Assembly: GCA_016196035.1 (NCBI GenBank)
Contig: JACPYM010000110.1
Coordinates: 1 to 55,499 of the forward strand
Source of the DNA: Acidobacteriota bacterium
GTDB taxonomy: Bacteria; Acidobacteriota; Blastocatellia; RBC074
Direction: 5' to 3'
Length of the DNA: 55,499 nucleotides
How positions within the stretch are numbered: the stretch's first letter is position 1; each line of letters opens with the position of its first letter. The position numbers and the translations under genes are program-made. This document shows, piece by piece, positions 46,744-55,499 of this stretch. The notes under the pieces were generated by a model that was not told where the DNA came from, did no database searches, and was given only the letters and a program-made list of their open reading frames with translations.

Positions 46744-48245
46744 TTGATTTCGGTATTGCTGACGAAGGCGAGCTTTTTACTATCCGGCGACCACGACGGC
46801 ACGTTGATCGTGCCTTGCCCGCCGTACAGATACGCAATGACTTTCGGTTGCCCGCCCCCAACCGGCATGAGGCGCAAATACACGCGCTTGTAAAACGGGT
46901 GATCGCCAGGCGCGATGTCTTTCGGGAACGAGATCATCACGATCCATTTGCCATCGGGCGAGATGTGCGGAAACCAGTTATTGAATTCGTCGTTGGTGAT
47001 TTGCGTCTGCTCGCTGCCATCCGGCTTCATGCGCCAGATTTGCATCAGACCGGTGCGAAACGAATTGAAGTAGATATATTTGCCATCGGGCGTGAATTCC
47101 GGCCCGTCGTCTACGCCTTTGGTGGTGGTCAGTTGAATCTCTTCGCCGCCGTTGGCCGGGATTTTATAGACATCGAATTCGTCGTTGCGGCGGCCCGCAA
47201 AGACCAGCCACTTTTTATCCGGCGACCAGCCGTGCAAATACGATGGGCCTTTGCGCGTCACTTTGGTCGGCTTGCCGCCTTTACCGGGTAGCGTGTAAAT
47301 CATCGAGACATTGCCGTCTTCCGCGCTCGTGCTGCTGATGCCCAGCAGCTTGCCATCGAACGTAAGCACGTGATCGTTGTTGTTACGCTTCACGTCACCT
47401 GTATCAAATAACGTCGGCGTATTTGTCGCCAGATCAAAGCGATAGAGCAGGTTGTTGTGGTTGTAGATCAACGCCTTGCCATCGCGCGTCCAGTTCGGCG
47501 CTTGCAGTGAATCTTTGACGCGATACAAAACCTTGCGCGTGTTCGTCGCCAAATCCATGACTTCCAAATTGCTGCCGATGTATTCACGATAAGGCACGAA
47601 GTTCTCGCGCGCCGGAATCACGATTTCGACATCCCGAAAGACAGCGGTTTCGGTGACCGCGTTGTTGTGCGAGCAGACATACAAGCCAACATACACCTCA
47701 TCGCCGAGTGAGACATCCGCAATTTCTTTCGTCACGAACGTCTCGCCAAACCGTGCCACGGACATCATGTATTTGTTGCCCGCACGTTCGAGTTGCACCA
47801 CGTCGTAGCCTTTCTCGGTGAAATCTACGCGCTCAGTGAGCGCGCCTTTGGTGCGGCGAAATTGAAATGACGTCAGACCATCGCCGTGCAAACTGGCGTT
47901 GACGTGCGGCCCTTCGGTGTCCAGATTTGGGCGGATGATCCAGCCGATTTTGCGATGCGGGTCTGTGCCCTTGCCGATGAATTCCGTGCGCGCGCGCAGG
48001 ATGAAATTGCCCTTCATCCGCTTCCACGCGTAGTGAAATTCATCCTTGGCCGCCCACATATTCGTGCCAGAGGCTGTGATCGTATAGGTCAGCTTCTCAG
48101 CGTCATACACGACCGAGCCAGGCGTCGCGACCGCGCCCACATCCTGGTGGTGCTCGAATTGGCCGACAGGTTTTTGTTGAGCAAAGCTGATGTTGAACAG
48201 CGCCAAGCTCGCGAAAATTGCCAACACCGCTGATCGAAGAGTCAT
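46740..48245 (-). CDS. PD40/TolB-like beta-propeller with N-terminal DUF1349-like lectin domain
   Basis: The 501-residue exported protein has a signal (AVLAIFASLALFNISFA) and a beta-sandwich resembling DUF1349 (about 30-200: YAWKRMKGNFILRARTEF, GWIIRPNLDTEGPHVNASLHGDG). Five or six WD40-like PD40 blades follow (NWTRDGKALIYNHNN, EFTPDGKYIYFNSF, HISPDGKWIVMISF, SWSPDSKKLAFVSN). It probably binds glycan or a protein partner in the periplasm. It is coupled to the esterase gene downstream. Confidence 0.87.
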   Translation of the reverse strand: MTLRSAVLAIFASLALFNISFAQQKPVGQFEHHQDVGAVATPGSVVYDAEKLTYTITASGTNMWAAKDEFHYAWKRMKGNFILRARTEFIGKGTDPHRKIGWIIRPNLDTEGPHVNASLHGDGLTSFQFRRTKGALTERVDFTEKGYDVVQLERAGNKYMMSVARFGETFVTKEIADVSLGDEVYVGLYVCSHNNAVTETAVFRDVEIVIPARENFVPYREYIGSNLEVMDLATNTRKVLYRVKDSLQAPNWTRDGKALIYNHNNLLYRFDLATNTPTLFDTGDVKRNNNDHVLTFDGKLLGISSTSAEDGNVSMIYTLPGKGGKPTKVTRKGPSYLHGWSPDKKWLVFAGRRNDEFDVYKIPANGGEEIQLTTTKGVDDGPEFTPDGKYIYFNSFRTGLMQIWRMKPDGSEQTQITNDEFNNWFPHISPDGKWIVMISFPKDIAPGDHPFYKRVYLRLMPVGGGQPKVIAYLYGGQGTINVPSWSPDSKKLAFVSNTEIK

Positions 48246-48259
48246 GAATTCGCCTCAGT

Positions 48260-49558
48260 TCATCGCAGGTGCATCTGCATAAATTTCAAAAACAAATCCC
48301 AATCCAACGGGATCGTCCCGTGGCCGCCCGCGTGCATCACGTAACCGAGTGTGTGAAAAATCGGCTGTCCGGCGGCAGGCATTTGCGTAGTGCCGAGCCC
48401 CTCTTTGCCCAACAACTTGAACACCGGCTCCGCCGCGACCGCCGCCAGGAATTCGCCTTTCGGATCAGACCAAACGTCCGTATCGCCCGTTTGCAGCAAC
48501 ACCGGACGCGGCGCAATCAACGACACCAGCAGGTGCGCATCCACAGGAAATTCGTTCACACGGTCGCCGTACTTACCGTAATTCGCGGCGAATTGATAGG
48601 GGTAGCGCGTTGGCTCGGTCAGATGTTTGATCGTCTCACCGTAATTGCGGCGGCTGATGGCCGCGCCGCCTTCGCCGGAACAACTGGCGATCACCAGCGC
48701 AAAGCGCGGATCGTGCGCGCCCGCCCACAGCACTGTTTTGCCGAGGCGCGACACGCCGGTGATGGCGACGCGCTTGGCGTCCACGCCCTTGTCGGTTTCC
48801 AGGTAATCCAGCGCCCGGCTGGCGCCCCAGGCCCACGCCGCAATTGCGCCCCACTCATTCGGCGCGGGTTCGGTTTGCCCCGGCTTGAGATACAACGCGC
48901 GCACGCCGTTGGGAACGCCGCCCAGGAAGTCCGGGTCAACATCGCCGTAATAAAACGTGGCTACGCCAAAGCCCGCTTCAAGAAACGGCAGCACTTTCAA
49001 ACTGCCGAAGCGGCCATCCTTCGGCGCAGGCACGCGTTGCTTCTCGCGGTTCCAGATTTCGCCGGGCTTGATGCCGGGGTCGGCGACGGCATTGGAATTG
49101 GCGGTGAAGCTTAGATTGAGCAGCAGCGGCACGGGTTTGGTCGCACTGGCCGGCAGGTAAACCAGCAAATCCATCTTCGGCCCATCTTTCTTGGGCGAAA
49201 AATAGATTATGACTTGGCGGCGAATGGCTTTGCCGTCAAAAGCGGGGGTGCCTTTGTCAAACACCTCAAAGCTCATTCCAGCCGGACGCCCAGGGCTGCG
49301 GCCAAATTGATTTTCCTCGAACAAGCGCACGATTTCCGGGCGGCGTTTTTGCTGCCAGGTCTTAGCATCCCGCACGGGTTTGCCGTTGGTGAGCATCAGC
49401 GGATCGGGCAGCGTGTACGTACCGACTTTGGCTTCGTCGTAGTTGACGGGAATCCCGGCGACTTCGGCGCGTGGTGCATTTTGCGTTTGACCGCCGACCG
49501 CGCACGCACAACCCAGTGCCGCCAACGCCAGCCAATTGAATTTCCAATTCGGTCGCAT
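48260..49558 (-). CDS. Secreted CE15-like glucuronoyl esterase
   Basis: The 432-residue protein has a signal peptide, then PLLLNLSFTANSNAV and the characteristic nucleophile loop VAITGVSRLGKTVLWAGA (S270, R271, K274). ASCSGEGGAAISRR (E296) and AGGHGTIP (H413) complete the site in the bacterial CE15 arrangement. Such enzymes split ester links between glucuronoxylan and lignin. The RBS GGAGG lies about 7 nt before the ATG. It is 15 bp upstream of the PD40 gene in the same direction, so it likely heads this esterase operon. Confidence 0.88.
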   Translation of the reverse strand: MRPNWKFNWLALAALGCACAVGGQTQNAPRAEVAGIPVNYDEAKVGTYTLPDPLMLTNGKPVRDAKTWQQKRRPEIVRLFEENQFGRSPGRPAGMSFEVFDKGTPAFDGKAIRRQVIIYFSPKKDGPKMDLLVYLPASATKPVPLLLNLSFTANSNAVADPGIKPGEIWNREKQRVPAPKDGRFGSLKVLPFLEAGFGVATFYYGDVDPDFLGGVPNGVRALYLKPGQTEPAPNEWGAIAAWAWGASRALDYLETDKGVDAKRVAITGVSRLGKTVLWAGAHDPRFALVIASCSGEGGAAISRRNYGETIKHLTEPTRYPYQFAANYGKYGDRVNEFPVDAHLLVSLIAPRPVLLQTGDTDVWSDPKGEFLAAVAAEPVFKLLGKEGLGTTQMPAAGQPIFHTLGYVMHAGGHGTIPLDWDLFLKFMQMHLR

Positions 49559-49615
49559 CGCACAACCTCCATGCGTTTCAATTTTTATTGAATGGCAGCG
49601 CCCAGCAAAGCGGAG

Positions 49616-50194
49616 CTACTGCCTTAGATTCGCAACTTTGGCACGGCCTTTGGCAACGACAGTCACGACATACAGGTTGTCGTAATCGCTGTCTTCAATC
49701 GTCGGCACGATGTCGCCGCCCAAGGCTTTGATCAGCGCGGGCACGGTGTTGCTGTGTCCAACGATCAAGACGCTCTGCCCGGCCTGGGCATAAATACGCT
49801 CGACCATATCTTTGAGATATTGCGGGGCAATTTCTTTGGCATTCATCGTGTCCATACTGACCGGGACGACGGTGGCCGCAATGCCCAACGCTTGCGCCAG
49901 CGGCTCGGCGGTTTGTTTGGTGCGCGCGTATTGCGAGGTGTAAATCGTCTTGATGCCCGCCTTGCCGAGGATGCGTAACAAACTTTTGGCGCGCGCCTGA
50001 CCGGCTTCCGTAAGTGGTGGATCGGCGGGCGGTGTCGCAGCTTTCTCGGCATGACGAACCAGGTAAACCGTCGTTACGTTGAAATCTGCGGTGCTCTCTG
50101 TAGCGCTTGTTGCGGGCGCGGCCTTGCCAAAAGCCAGCAACAACACAGCGCCCAGCACCGCGGACAGTTTGAAGATAGCGCGAGAGATTTTCAT
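49616..50194 (-). CDS. Exported histidine phosphatase family protein
   Basis: The 192-residue protein has a signal (ILSAVLGAVLLLAFG-like) and the RHAEK (H48) catalytic motif near the start, with TSQYARTKQTAEPLA and the second histidine in VGHSNTVPALI. It belongs to the phosphoglycerate mutase-like branch that includes SixA-like and broad phosphatases. It is expected to be a periplasmic phosphatase, substrate unknown. Confidence 0.9.
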   Translation of the reverse strand: MKISRAIFKLSAVLGAVLLLAFGKAAPATSATESTADFNVTTVYLVRHAEKAATPPADPPLTEAGQARAKSLLRILGKAGIKTIYTSQYARTKQTAEPLAQALGIAATVVPVSMDTMNAKEIAPQYLKDMVERIYAQAGQSVLIVGHSNTVPALIKALGGDIVPTIEDSDYDNLYVVTVVAKGRAKVANLRQ

Positions 50195-50256
50195 ATCATC
50201 ACAACCAACCGAAGCAATGCGGCCAGCGATGCTGCTTGCCGCATTGCTTCAGCGAC

Positions 50257-51129
50257 TTATGCATGCAGTTTCTTATAGGTCGCCAAACACTTTTCCGCTG
50301 TTTCCAGCGAACCGAAGCGGCTGCCTTCCTGTTCGATCAGGTAATACTCCGCGCCGCCTTTGGCTTCGGCGGCGGCAAAGATTTTCTGCCACGGCGCTGC
50401 GCCTTCGCCAAACAGCACGCGGTAGCCTTTTTCGTCTTTTTCAGAACCCGCCGCCCAATCCTTTAGGTGCAACGAACGGATGCGGCCCGGATTGGCGTTG
50501 ATCCAGGCGATGGGGTCTTGGCCCGCTTCGACACAGGTGCCGACATCGAATTGCAGCGTGACCTCTTTCGGCGTATTCGCGGCCAGCACGTCCATCGGGC
50601 GTTTGCCCTCGATAGCCATAAATTCCATTTTGTGATTGTGGAAACCGGCGCGCATGCCCAGCGGTTTGAGTTTCTCCTGTGCCAGCGTCAGTTTATCGGC
50701 GACGCCCTTCCAGCCGTCCAAACCTTCCACGCGCCCGGCACTCGCCATCACTAGCGTTTGCGAGCCGATGATCTGATTCAGTTCAATCGCTTTCGGCAGA
50801 TTCTCTGGCGTGAAGACATTCGCGCCATTGTGCGTCGAGAGGCATTTGATTTTGAGTTCATCCAGCAGCTTGCGCACTTCTTTGGCGTATTCCGGCGTCC
50901 AAAGCGAATAGGGCGCATAGAACTCGACGACTTCATAGCCCAGCTTGGCGACGGCGCGCACCGTCGCCATCAAGTCCTTTTGCAACTCATCGCGCACGGC
51001 ATAGAGTTCGATGCCGACGGGCAATTTTTTGGCGGCGAACGCCGGGAGCGTCCCAAACGCTGCCGCAGCAGAAGCCGCGCCAGCTAGTGCCAGAAACGGG
51101 CGACGGGAAATTGTCTCAAGTGATTTCAT
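50257..51129 (-). CDS. Tat-exported sugar phosphate isomerase/epimerase-like TIM barrel
   Basis: The 290-residue protein has a Tat signal (ISRRPFLALAGAASAAAAFG) and an AP_endonuc_2/xylose-isomerase-like barrel with PVGIELYAVRDELQKD, AKLGYEVVEFYAPY and the metal-ligand-rich SAGFHNHKMEF-like and LHLKDWAAGSEK regions. GGAGG lies about 5 nt before ATG 51129; the longer frame runs into a MITE-like element. Exported members often act on 3-keto sugars next to GMC oxidoreductase genes, as here. Confidence 0.87.
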   Translation of the reverse strand: MKSLETISRRPFLALAGAASAAAAFGTLPAFAAKKLPVGIELYAVRDELQKDLMATVRAVAKLGYEVVEFYAPYSLWTPEYAKEVRKLLDELKIKCLSTHNGANVFTPENLPKAIELNQIIGSQTLVMASAGRVEGLDGWKGVADKLTLAQEKLKPLGMRAGFHNHKMEFMAIEGKRPMDVLAANTPKEVTLQFDVGTCVEAGQDPIAWINANPGRIRSLHLKDWAAGSEKDEKGYRVLFGEGAAPWQKIFAAAEAKGGAEYYLIEQEGSRFGSLETAEKCLATYKKLHA

Positions 51130-51145
51130 TTGTCCTCCGGTTATA

Positions 51146-51268
51146 CCTGGGTACGCAGCGCTTCCAGCGTGCAGGCTTGGCAGTAAACGGAACGCTGCCG
51201 AAGGGAAACCCGCTGGCCTGTATCCGTCCTTCGCCAGGTCTGCACGCTGGAAGCGGTGTGTACCCAGG
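51146..51268. mobile_element. MITE-like element, copy 2 (29-nt terminal inverted repeats)
   Basis: The arms 51146-51174 and 51240-51268 are the same 29-nt sequence as copy 1 (one mismatch in the left arm, two between this copy's arms). The centre differs and is longer (65 nt). Total length is 123 bp. It lies between the isomerase ribosome-binding site and the pentahaem cytochrome gene. Confidence 0.85.
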
Positions 51269-51272
51269 AATT

Positions 51273-51755
51273 TCAATTCATCTTTTCGTGGCAGAACGTG
51301 CAATCAAAGCTCGCGCCTTTGGCCTGATGGCAATTGACGCAACTCGCCATGTTGATTGCTTTGACTTTGTACATCTGTTCCAACTCTTTGACTTCGCCGT
51401 GACATTCGGCGCAGGTGCCGCCCGCGTTCAAATGCGCGCGATGGCTGAAATAAACGTAAGACGGAATTTCATAAACGCGCCGCCATTTGAGTTCGCGTTT
51501 TTCTTTGGCATACGCCGCCAGCTTTTGAATCTCCGGGCTGTCGGCTTTGACGTCTTCGTGACATTGCATGCACAGCGCCGCCGTCGCCAGGCCCATCCTT
51601 TCGCCGGGGTCAGGATTCTTATGACACGTCGCGCATTTCAGGCCCTGCGCGCCCGCGTGCAGCTTGTGGCTGAACGCGATGGGTTGCACGGGGCCGGGTA
51701 ACGGCTGTTGCTGAGGCTGTGCGGCAACCGTCCAAAGTGTCATTGCAATGAACAT
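51273..51755 (-). CDS. Pentahaem c-type cytochrome
   Basis: The protein of about 160 residues has five CxxCH sites (CATCH 41, CMQCH 62, CAECH 115, CVNCH 139, CTFCH 152) with extra histidines (HKLHAG, SHRAHL) for distal ligation, as in cytochrome c3/c7 families. The stretch before the assigned ATG (KPWLLVMFIAMTLW) extends the signal peptide, so the true start may be a non-ATG codon slightly upstream (TTG 51764 or an ATT near 51776). It is likely the electron acceptor of the GMC oxidoreductase encoded next to it. Confidence 0.85.
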   Translation of the reverse strand: MFIAMTLWTVAAQPQQQPLPGPVQPIAFSHKLHAGAQGLKCATCHKNPDPGERMGLATAALCMQCHEDVKADSPEIQKLAAYAKEKRELKWRRVYEIPSYVYFSHRAHLNAGGTCAECHGEVKELEQMYKVKAINMASCVNCHQAKGASFDCTFCHEKMN

Positions 51756-51795
51756 CACCAACAACCAGGGCTTCCCAATCTTGTTGCTGTGTGAA

Positions 51796-51982
51796 GCCCT
51801 GGAAGGGCGTAATTCAATAGCCGGGGGCACAGCGAAGCGCCGCCCCCGGTCAGCACGAAAATCATACCCAGCCCTGAAAGGGCGGAAGCGAAAATCAAAT
51901 TTCGCCTTTTCAGGGCTGCCACAATCATTTGCATCCTTCCGAGGGCGCTGCCCTCGGCTATTGAATTGTGCCCTTGCAGGGC
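51796..51982. repeat. Composite palindromic element with nested hairpins
   Basis: About 190 bp between the cytochrome and GMC genes forms one large inverted repeat with nested hairpins: GCCCT-GGA-AGGGC, a CCGGGGGC/GCCCCCGG stem, GCCCT-GAA-AGGGC facing CCTTTTCAGGGC, and CCGAGGGC-GCT-GCCCTCGG. The outer parts share AATTCAATAG / CTATTGAATT. Similar arrays of GCCCTGAAAGGGC-type hairpins are a familiar sight in intergenic DNA of acidobacterial genomes. Confidence 0.8.
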
Positions 51983-52009
51983 TGCCACCAAATGCTATCC
52001 GCAACCGCC

Positions 52010-53581
52010 TCACAACTCTCCTTTACGCATCTGTTCGGCCAGGTGCTCTGACGCGCGCCAGGCCAGCGCCATGATCGTCAGTGTCGGGTTTTGGGCGCCC
52101 CCCGTGACAAAGCTGCTGCCGTCAACGACGAAGAGGTTCTTGATGTCATGGCTTTGATTCCAACGGTTCAACACGCTGGTTTTCGGATTGTCGCCCATGC
52201 GGCAGGTGCCGAGTTCATGCATGCTGCGACCGGGGTTGTTCATCACCGGATTGCGGTGCAACACTTCAAACCCGCTGTCGGTGAACAACTGGCTGATCGT
52301 GTCCACCGCATCCCGCGCCATGTTGTGTTCGTTGTCCGAATAACGGCAGTTGAAATTTAAGACGGGAATGCCCCAGGCATCAGTCACTTTCGGATCGAGT
52401 TTGACGTGGTTCTCAAAGCGCGGCAGCGTTTCGCCCATAATCGTCGTGCCGATGCCCGCGCCGCGATGGCTGGCAACTTGCGCCTCGAGTTCCGCGCCCC
52501 AGGCCGGAAAGAACTTGGGGTCAGGCGTCTGGCCCGGATTCACATCGCAGGCGTAACCGCGCAGGAAGTCTTTCTCCCGCGTTTTCAAATTACGGAACCG
52601 CACGATCACGCCCGAACCGCCAATCAAACCGCGCGGCGCTTTGCCGTTTTTGGCTTCGGGGATGACGCCGATCACGCCGCCAGGGATGTAAAACTGATCG
52701 TGCCAATAATGCCCCAACACCCCGCTGGAATTGGCAATGCCCGAATTCAGCAGGATGCGCGTGCTTTCCAGCGACGATGCGCCCAACACCACGACTTTGG
52801 CTTTGGCGTGCAACTCGCGCCCCGATTGCCGGTCAAAAAAGCTCACGCCATTCGCCTTGCCCGTTTGCTTGTCCATCGTGACGGCGCGCACGACGGCGTT
52901 CGACACGATGGTCAGATTCCCCGTCGCCTGCGCCGCCGGCAATAACAAATTCGCCGAACTCGCCAACTGCCCATCGCCCAGCGCGCGCCGGATTTTCGTG
53001 ATGCGCATCCCGCGCGCCGCCCCCGTTTTGTTCAGGCGCTCGATCACCGCGCCATCGGGCGTTTTGTCTTCCTCAAACACGCCGTCGGGCAATTGCGGCA
53101 AGGCTTCCTTACGCCCCGACACGCGCAAGATCGGTTCGACGCGGTCGTAATACGGCGCCAACTCGGCATAACTAATCGGCCAGTTGTCGCCGTAACCATC
53201 GTGGTCTTTGGCCTTGAATTCGTAATCGCTCAGCCGATACGACATGCGCCCCCAGAAATTCGACTTACCGCCGATCATGCGAATGCGGCCCCAACTGTAC
53301 GGCACTTTCGTGCTGTAGGTGTATGGCACTTGCTCGTGATCTACCCACTGATTAGCGTTGAATTCGGTGGCTTGATAAATGTGCGGCAGCTTGCCCGGCT
53401 TGCCCAAGCCGCGATAAGGCAGTTCGTAAACCGGTTTGAGGCCGCGTTGGCGATTGAAATCAACCAACGGCCCGGCGTCGAGCACCAGGCACTTCACGCC
53501 TTTTTGCGTCAACGCATACGCCGCCATGCCGCCTGAAGCGCCAGAGCCGATGATGAGTACGTCGTATTCTTTTTCAGCCAT
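52010..53581 (-). CDS. GMC oxidoreductase, large flavoprotein subunit
   Basis: The 523-residue protein has the FAD motif [16 protein letters not shown] (12-18), the GMC_N signature [15 protein letters not shown], and GMC_C with [17 protein letters not shown] and [14 protein letters not shown]. It lacks a signal peptide; the small subunit encoded upstream carries a Tat signal, so the pair is probably exported together. By composition it resembles gluconate-2-dehydrogenase and glucoside 3-dehydrogenase large subunits. The likely substrate is a sugar or sugar acid outside the membrane. Confidence 0.9.
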   Translation of the reverse strand: MAEKEYDVLIIGSGASGGMAAYALTQKGVKCLVLDAGPLVDFNRQRGLKPVYELPYRGLGKPGKLPHIYQATEFNANQWVDHEQVPYTYSTKVPYSWGRIRMIGGKSNFWGRMSYRLSDYEFKAKDHDGYGDNWPISYAELAPYYDRVEPILRVSGRKEALPQLPDGVFEEDKTPDGAVIERLNKTGAARGMRITKIRRALGDGQLASSANLLLPAAQATGNLTIVSNAVVRAVTMDKQTGKANGVSFFDRQSGRELHAKAKVVVLGASSLESTRILLNSGIANSSGVLGHYWHDQFYIPGGVIGVIPEAKNGKAPRGLIGGSGVIVRFRNLKTREKDFLRGYACDVNPGQTPDPKFFPAWGAELEAQVASHRGAGIGTTIMGETLPRFENHVKLDPKVTDAWGIPVLNFNCRYSDNEHNMARDAVDTISQLFTDSGFEVLHRNPVMNNPGRSMHELGTCRMGDNPKTSVLNRWNQSHDIKNLFVVDGSSFVTGGAQNPTLTIMALAWRASEHLAEQMRKGEL

Positions 53582-53595
53582 TAAATCACCAAGAG

Positions 53596-53686
53596 AGTAG
53601 TCAGTAGTCAGTAGTCGGTAGTCGGTTGATCAGCCCTCTTCGCGCTTTGAAGAATTCCTACTGACTACCGACTACTGACTACTGGC
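53596..53686. repeat. Heptamer array in inverted repeat
   Basis: The left arm (53596-53626) is AGTAGTC x3 then GGTAGTC and GGT. The right arm (53659-53686) is TACTGAC-TACCGAC-TACTGAC-TACTGGC. Over 24 nt the arms pair with one mismatch, and about 32 nt separates them. It occupies nearly all of the gap between the two GMC subunit genes. Confidence 0.85.
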
Positions 53687-53690
53687 TGAG

Positions 53691-54290
53691 TTAATCCAAC
53701 GGATACCAATACTGCCCCATCCCGCCGCCACGCCGTCCGCCCGTGGCACCCGCCGCCACATACGCGCGCGAATTCTGCGTCGCCGTGCGCACATCCTGTT
53801 TCGCCTCACGCAAGAAACGGGCGAAGGGATCAGCGGGCGGCTCATACGTCCACGGCTGGCGCAACGGCGCGAGCAACGTAGCAGCCTGCGCCTCGTCCAC
53901 CTCGGCAAAGGCTTGCTTGAATTGCCGCAGCGCCTGCGCGTTCAAGGCATCCAGCCCGGCCTTGTAAAGCTGCTGCCGGTCAGCGGGCGATTTGCCGATC
54001 AGGAAGTCGAGGAACTCCGGCGCCTCGGCCTCCAGCGCGCCCGGCAAGCCATTGAGCGGCGGCATCAGGATGTCGCTCAGTTTGCGCAACGCAGCGAATT
54101 GCGGCGCGCTGAAAAAGCGCGGCACCGTTTCTCCGCCCACATCCAGCGCAGCAATTTCCAGCTTCGGCGCGTCCTCTGTCGTGGGCGCCGGACGTGCGGG
54201 TGCGCCTTGTTGCGCGTGTAGTTCAGCAGTGATGGGTAACGCCATGGCAGGCGTGGCAGCAAGGGTTTGAATAAAGCATCGTCGTTTCAT
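53691..54290 (-). CDS. Gluconate 2-dehydrogenase subunit 3 family protein
   Basis: The 199-residue protein has a Tat-like signal ([19 protein letters not shown]) and the family's helical core [20 protein letters not shown]...[21 protein letters not shown] Gly-rich tail ends QYWYPLD. It is the small subunit that pairs with GMC oxidoreductases and provides their export signal. ATG 54290 is used; upstream frame overlaps the MBL-fold gene. Confidence 0.88.
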   Translation of the reverse strand: MKRRCFIQTLAATPAMALPITAELHAQQGAPARPAPTTEDAPKLEIAALDVGGETVPRFFSAPQFAALRKLSDILMPPLNGLPGALEAEAPEFLDFLIGKSPADRQQLYKAGLDALNAQALRQFKQAFAEVDEAQAATLLAPLRQPWTYEPPADPFARFLREAKQDVRTATQNSRAYVAAGATGGRRGGGMGQYWYPLD

Positions 54291-54306
54291 AATTAGAGTC
54301 ACCGTA

Positions 54307-55356
54307 TTAATCATCATTGTGAAGCACAAATTCGTCAGCCACACGCGGCACACGCCAAACCGTTTTCGAACAAGCCTCACTACTGACCCAATCAAGGAGT
54401 TCTGTATCTGTTAGGATGGGTTCGTTATGTTCCTTTGCGTCTTCGTAACCGCTGTAATGAACTAGCGCTACTGATTGCGGTGCTGTCCACTTAACAAAAG
54501 TATCTATTGACCAACAAAGCTCGTGAAGCGAGTTGATAGAACTCTTGAACGATTCGCAGAACGCCTCAAATCCTTGTGCTTCTTTGTGTGGCGCAAGAAG
54601 GCGGTCAACATCCTGCGTACCAAACCACGTCTTCAGTGGGTTTGTGTCTAACGCGCCTTTGGACGCCTTGTCAGTAAGGCTCCAATGACCAGTTTTCGGC
54701 CATGGGAACCGGGTATTTGTATCCACATATGCGATTGCTGCTCCGCTCAGAAGATCATAGTCGTGTGGTGCAATAAGTGGGGTAAGCAGGTCTCCACTAA
54801 GTATTGCTTTGGCGTGACTGTCCCCCTCCTCGTATTCAAGAAGCATCAAGCAGGCTCCGGGCGCAAAAGCCCCGTGGAATACTGGAAAAGCAGTTACAGA
54901 AAGCCCTGGAGCGGCTGCAATACTTATTTTTTGGCGAAGCCCTAACTCATTCAATGCAAAATCCGCATTGAGCCACGGGAATCGGCCCGCAATCTCCGCC
55001 CAACAAGGCGTCGTAGCAAAGATAGGAAGTTTGGCTTTATCCTGTCTATTCCGACGATTGCTCGCCCCCAACCAGTCCAAACCTGCAACGTGATCGTAAT
55101 GCGGATGGCTGATGAGTACGGCGTCTGGAAGGCGATTGCTAGTTTGGATCAAAAATGGCACCACGCCCTGGCCGACGTCAAACAACACTTCCCACTCAGG
55201 CTCGACATCATCTTTGGAAGCGTAGCCCACGATGGACAACGACGTATTTGCATACTCAAAAGCTGAGCAGCGATGTAACCGGTGACGTGTACCATTTGCT
55301 CCAAGCTCAAGCGGCCAAGCATTACCCCGACCATTAACTCTGATAACAACACGCAT
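54307..55356 (-). CDS. Metallo-beta-lactamase fold hydrolase
   Basis: The 349-residue protein has the metal motif [12 protein letters not shown] (H84, H86, D88, H89), a later [10 protein letters not shown] aspartate and LVHYSGYED histidine region. No signal peptide is evident. AGGAG lies close before the ATG. The base composition is more A+T-rich and less uniform than the neighbouring sugar-oxidation genes, and its upstream side is an IS110 transposase end, so it may be a recent insertion. Family members include nucleases and various hydrolases; the substrate is unknown. Confidence 0.85.
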   Translation of the reverse strand: MRVVIRVNGRGNAWPLELGANGTRHRLHRCSAFEYANTSLSIVGYASKDDVEPEWEVLFDVGQGVVPFLIQTSNRLPDAVLISHPHYDHVAGLDWLGASNRRNRQDKAKLPIFATTPCWAEIAGRFPWLNADFALNELGLRQKISIAAAPGLSVTAFPVFHGAFAPGACLMLLEYEEGDSHAKAILSGDLLTPLIAPHDYDLLSGAAIAYVDTNTRFPWPKTGHWSLTDKASKGALDTNPLKTWFGTQDVDRLLAPHKEAQGFEAFCESFKSSINSLHELCWSIDTFVKWTAPQSVALVHYSGYEDAKEHNEPILTDTELLDWVSSEACSKTVWRVPRVADEFVLHNDD

Positions 55357-55394
55357 AACTCTCCTATGATGAGTTGTCTACTCCGAGGTGGTTG

Positions 55395-55499
55395 TTAGCC
55401 CTCGGCGAGGACGAAATGGGGGAAGTCTGCGAACACCCATTTGTTCTTCAGCGTCCGGTAGATCACCCCCAGGAACTTGCGCGCCGTCGCGATAATCGC
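55395..55499 (-). CDS. IS110 family transposase, C-terminal end (partial at window edge)
   Basis: The last 34 codons run into the window end: AIIATARKFLGVIYRTLKN followed by KWVFADFPHFVLAEG and a TAA stop (55395-55397). This matches the C-terminus of IS110-type DEDD/serine transposases. The rest of the element lies beyond the window. IS110 elements lack classical terminal inverted repeats, so the left boundary cannot be placed. Confidence 0.8.
   Translation of the reverse strand, partial: AIIATARKFLGVIYRTLKNKWVFADFPHFVLAEG

Noticed and set aside
51130-51303. N-terminal extension of the isomerase
   Set aside because: It runs through MITE copy 2 and into the cytochrome gene; a GGAGG site and Tat signal mark ATG 51129.

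Overview
The window is high-GC bacterial DNA with densely packed, often overlapping genes. Several traits point to Acidobacteriota, probably the Blastocatellia side: two DUF1592/DUF1552 cassettes, an ankyrin-repeat exported protein beside them, YVTN and PD40 beta-propellers, a GMC oxidoreductase with a gluconate-2-dehydrogenase subunit 3, paired hydantoinase A/B genes, and many short palindromic intergenic elements. Planctomycetes share some of these families, so the assignment is an inference. I see no rRNA, tRNA or CRISPR array.

Region 1 (1-2.9 kb, minus strand) holds a small membrane protein, an O-methyltransferase and a flavin oxidoreductase. Region 2 (3.5-17.7 kb, plus strand) has hydantoinase subunit A and subunit B genes separated by 8.4 kb. 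Between them lies a glycan cassette: a sugar-modifying acetyltransferase/WxcM fusion, a large membrane protein, two glycosyltransferases, a DUF2304 protein, a small flippase-like protein and a methyltransferase. Each hydantoinase half is followed by a different Rpn-type PD-(D/E)XK nuclease gene. Both nuclease genes contain 12-nt tandem repeats and a ribosome-binding-site-preceded internal start. An N-carbamoylsarcosine-amidase-like gene, a GNAT and a class III CoA transferase follow.

Region 3 (19.4-25.3 kb, plus strand) mixes metabolism with likely defence genes: a DUF433/DUF5615 toxin-antitoxin pair, an ACT-domain malic enzyme, an AAA ATPase overlapping a TOPRIM-like gene, HMG-CoA lyase and a SEC-C protein. 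The ATPase/TOPRIM pair is the best candidate for an under-described system. A bidirectional terminator at 25.3 kb closes the plus-strand block.

Region 4 (25.3-55.4 kb, all minus strand) is an export-rich block. It contains a DUF5009 membrane acyltransferase, then a periplasmic redox set (YVTN lipoprotein, cupredoxin-like lipoprotein, dihaem peroxidase), an ankyrin protein, a PepSY protein, and two DUF1592/DUF1552 cassettes separated by an alpha/beta-hydrolase and a cupin. Next come secreted esterases (SGNH, two feruloyl-esterase-like, a CE15-like glucuronoyl esterase) with a PD40 protein, which suggests removal of ester groups from plant-type polysaccharide. A sugar-oxidation set follows (TIM-barrel isomerase, pentahaem cytochrome, GMC oxidoreductase and its Tat-signal small subunit), then a metallo-beta-lactamase-fold gene, and the end of an IS110 transposase at the window edge.

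Intergenic spaces are filled with inverted-repeat elements. Four loci are built from heptamer tandem repeats, one of them inside a coding gene. One MITE-like family occurs twice with 29-nt terminal inverted repeats, and several single palindromes are also present. Starts were moved inward from the longest open frame wherever upstream frame ran through such elements or through a neighbouring gene.
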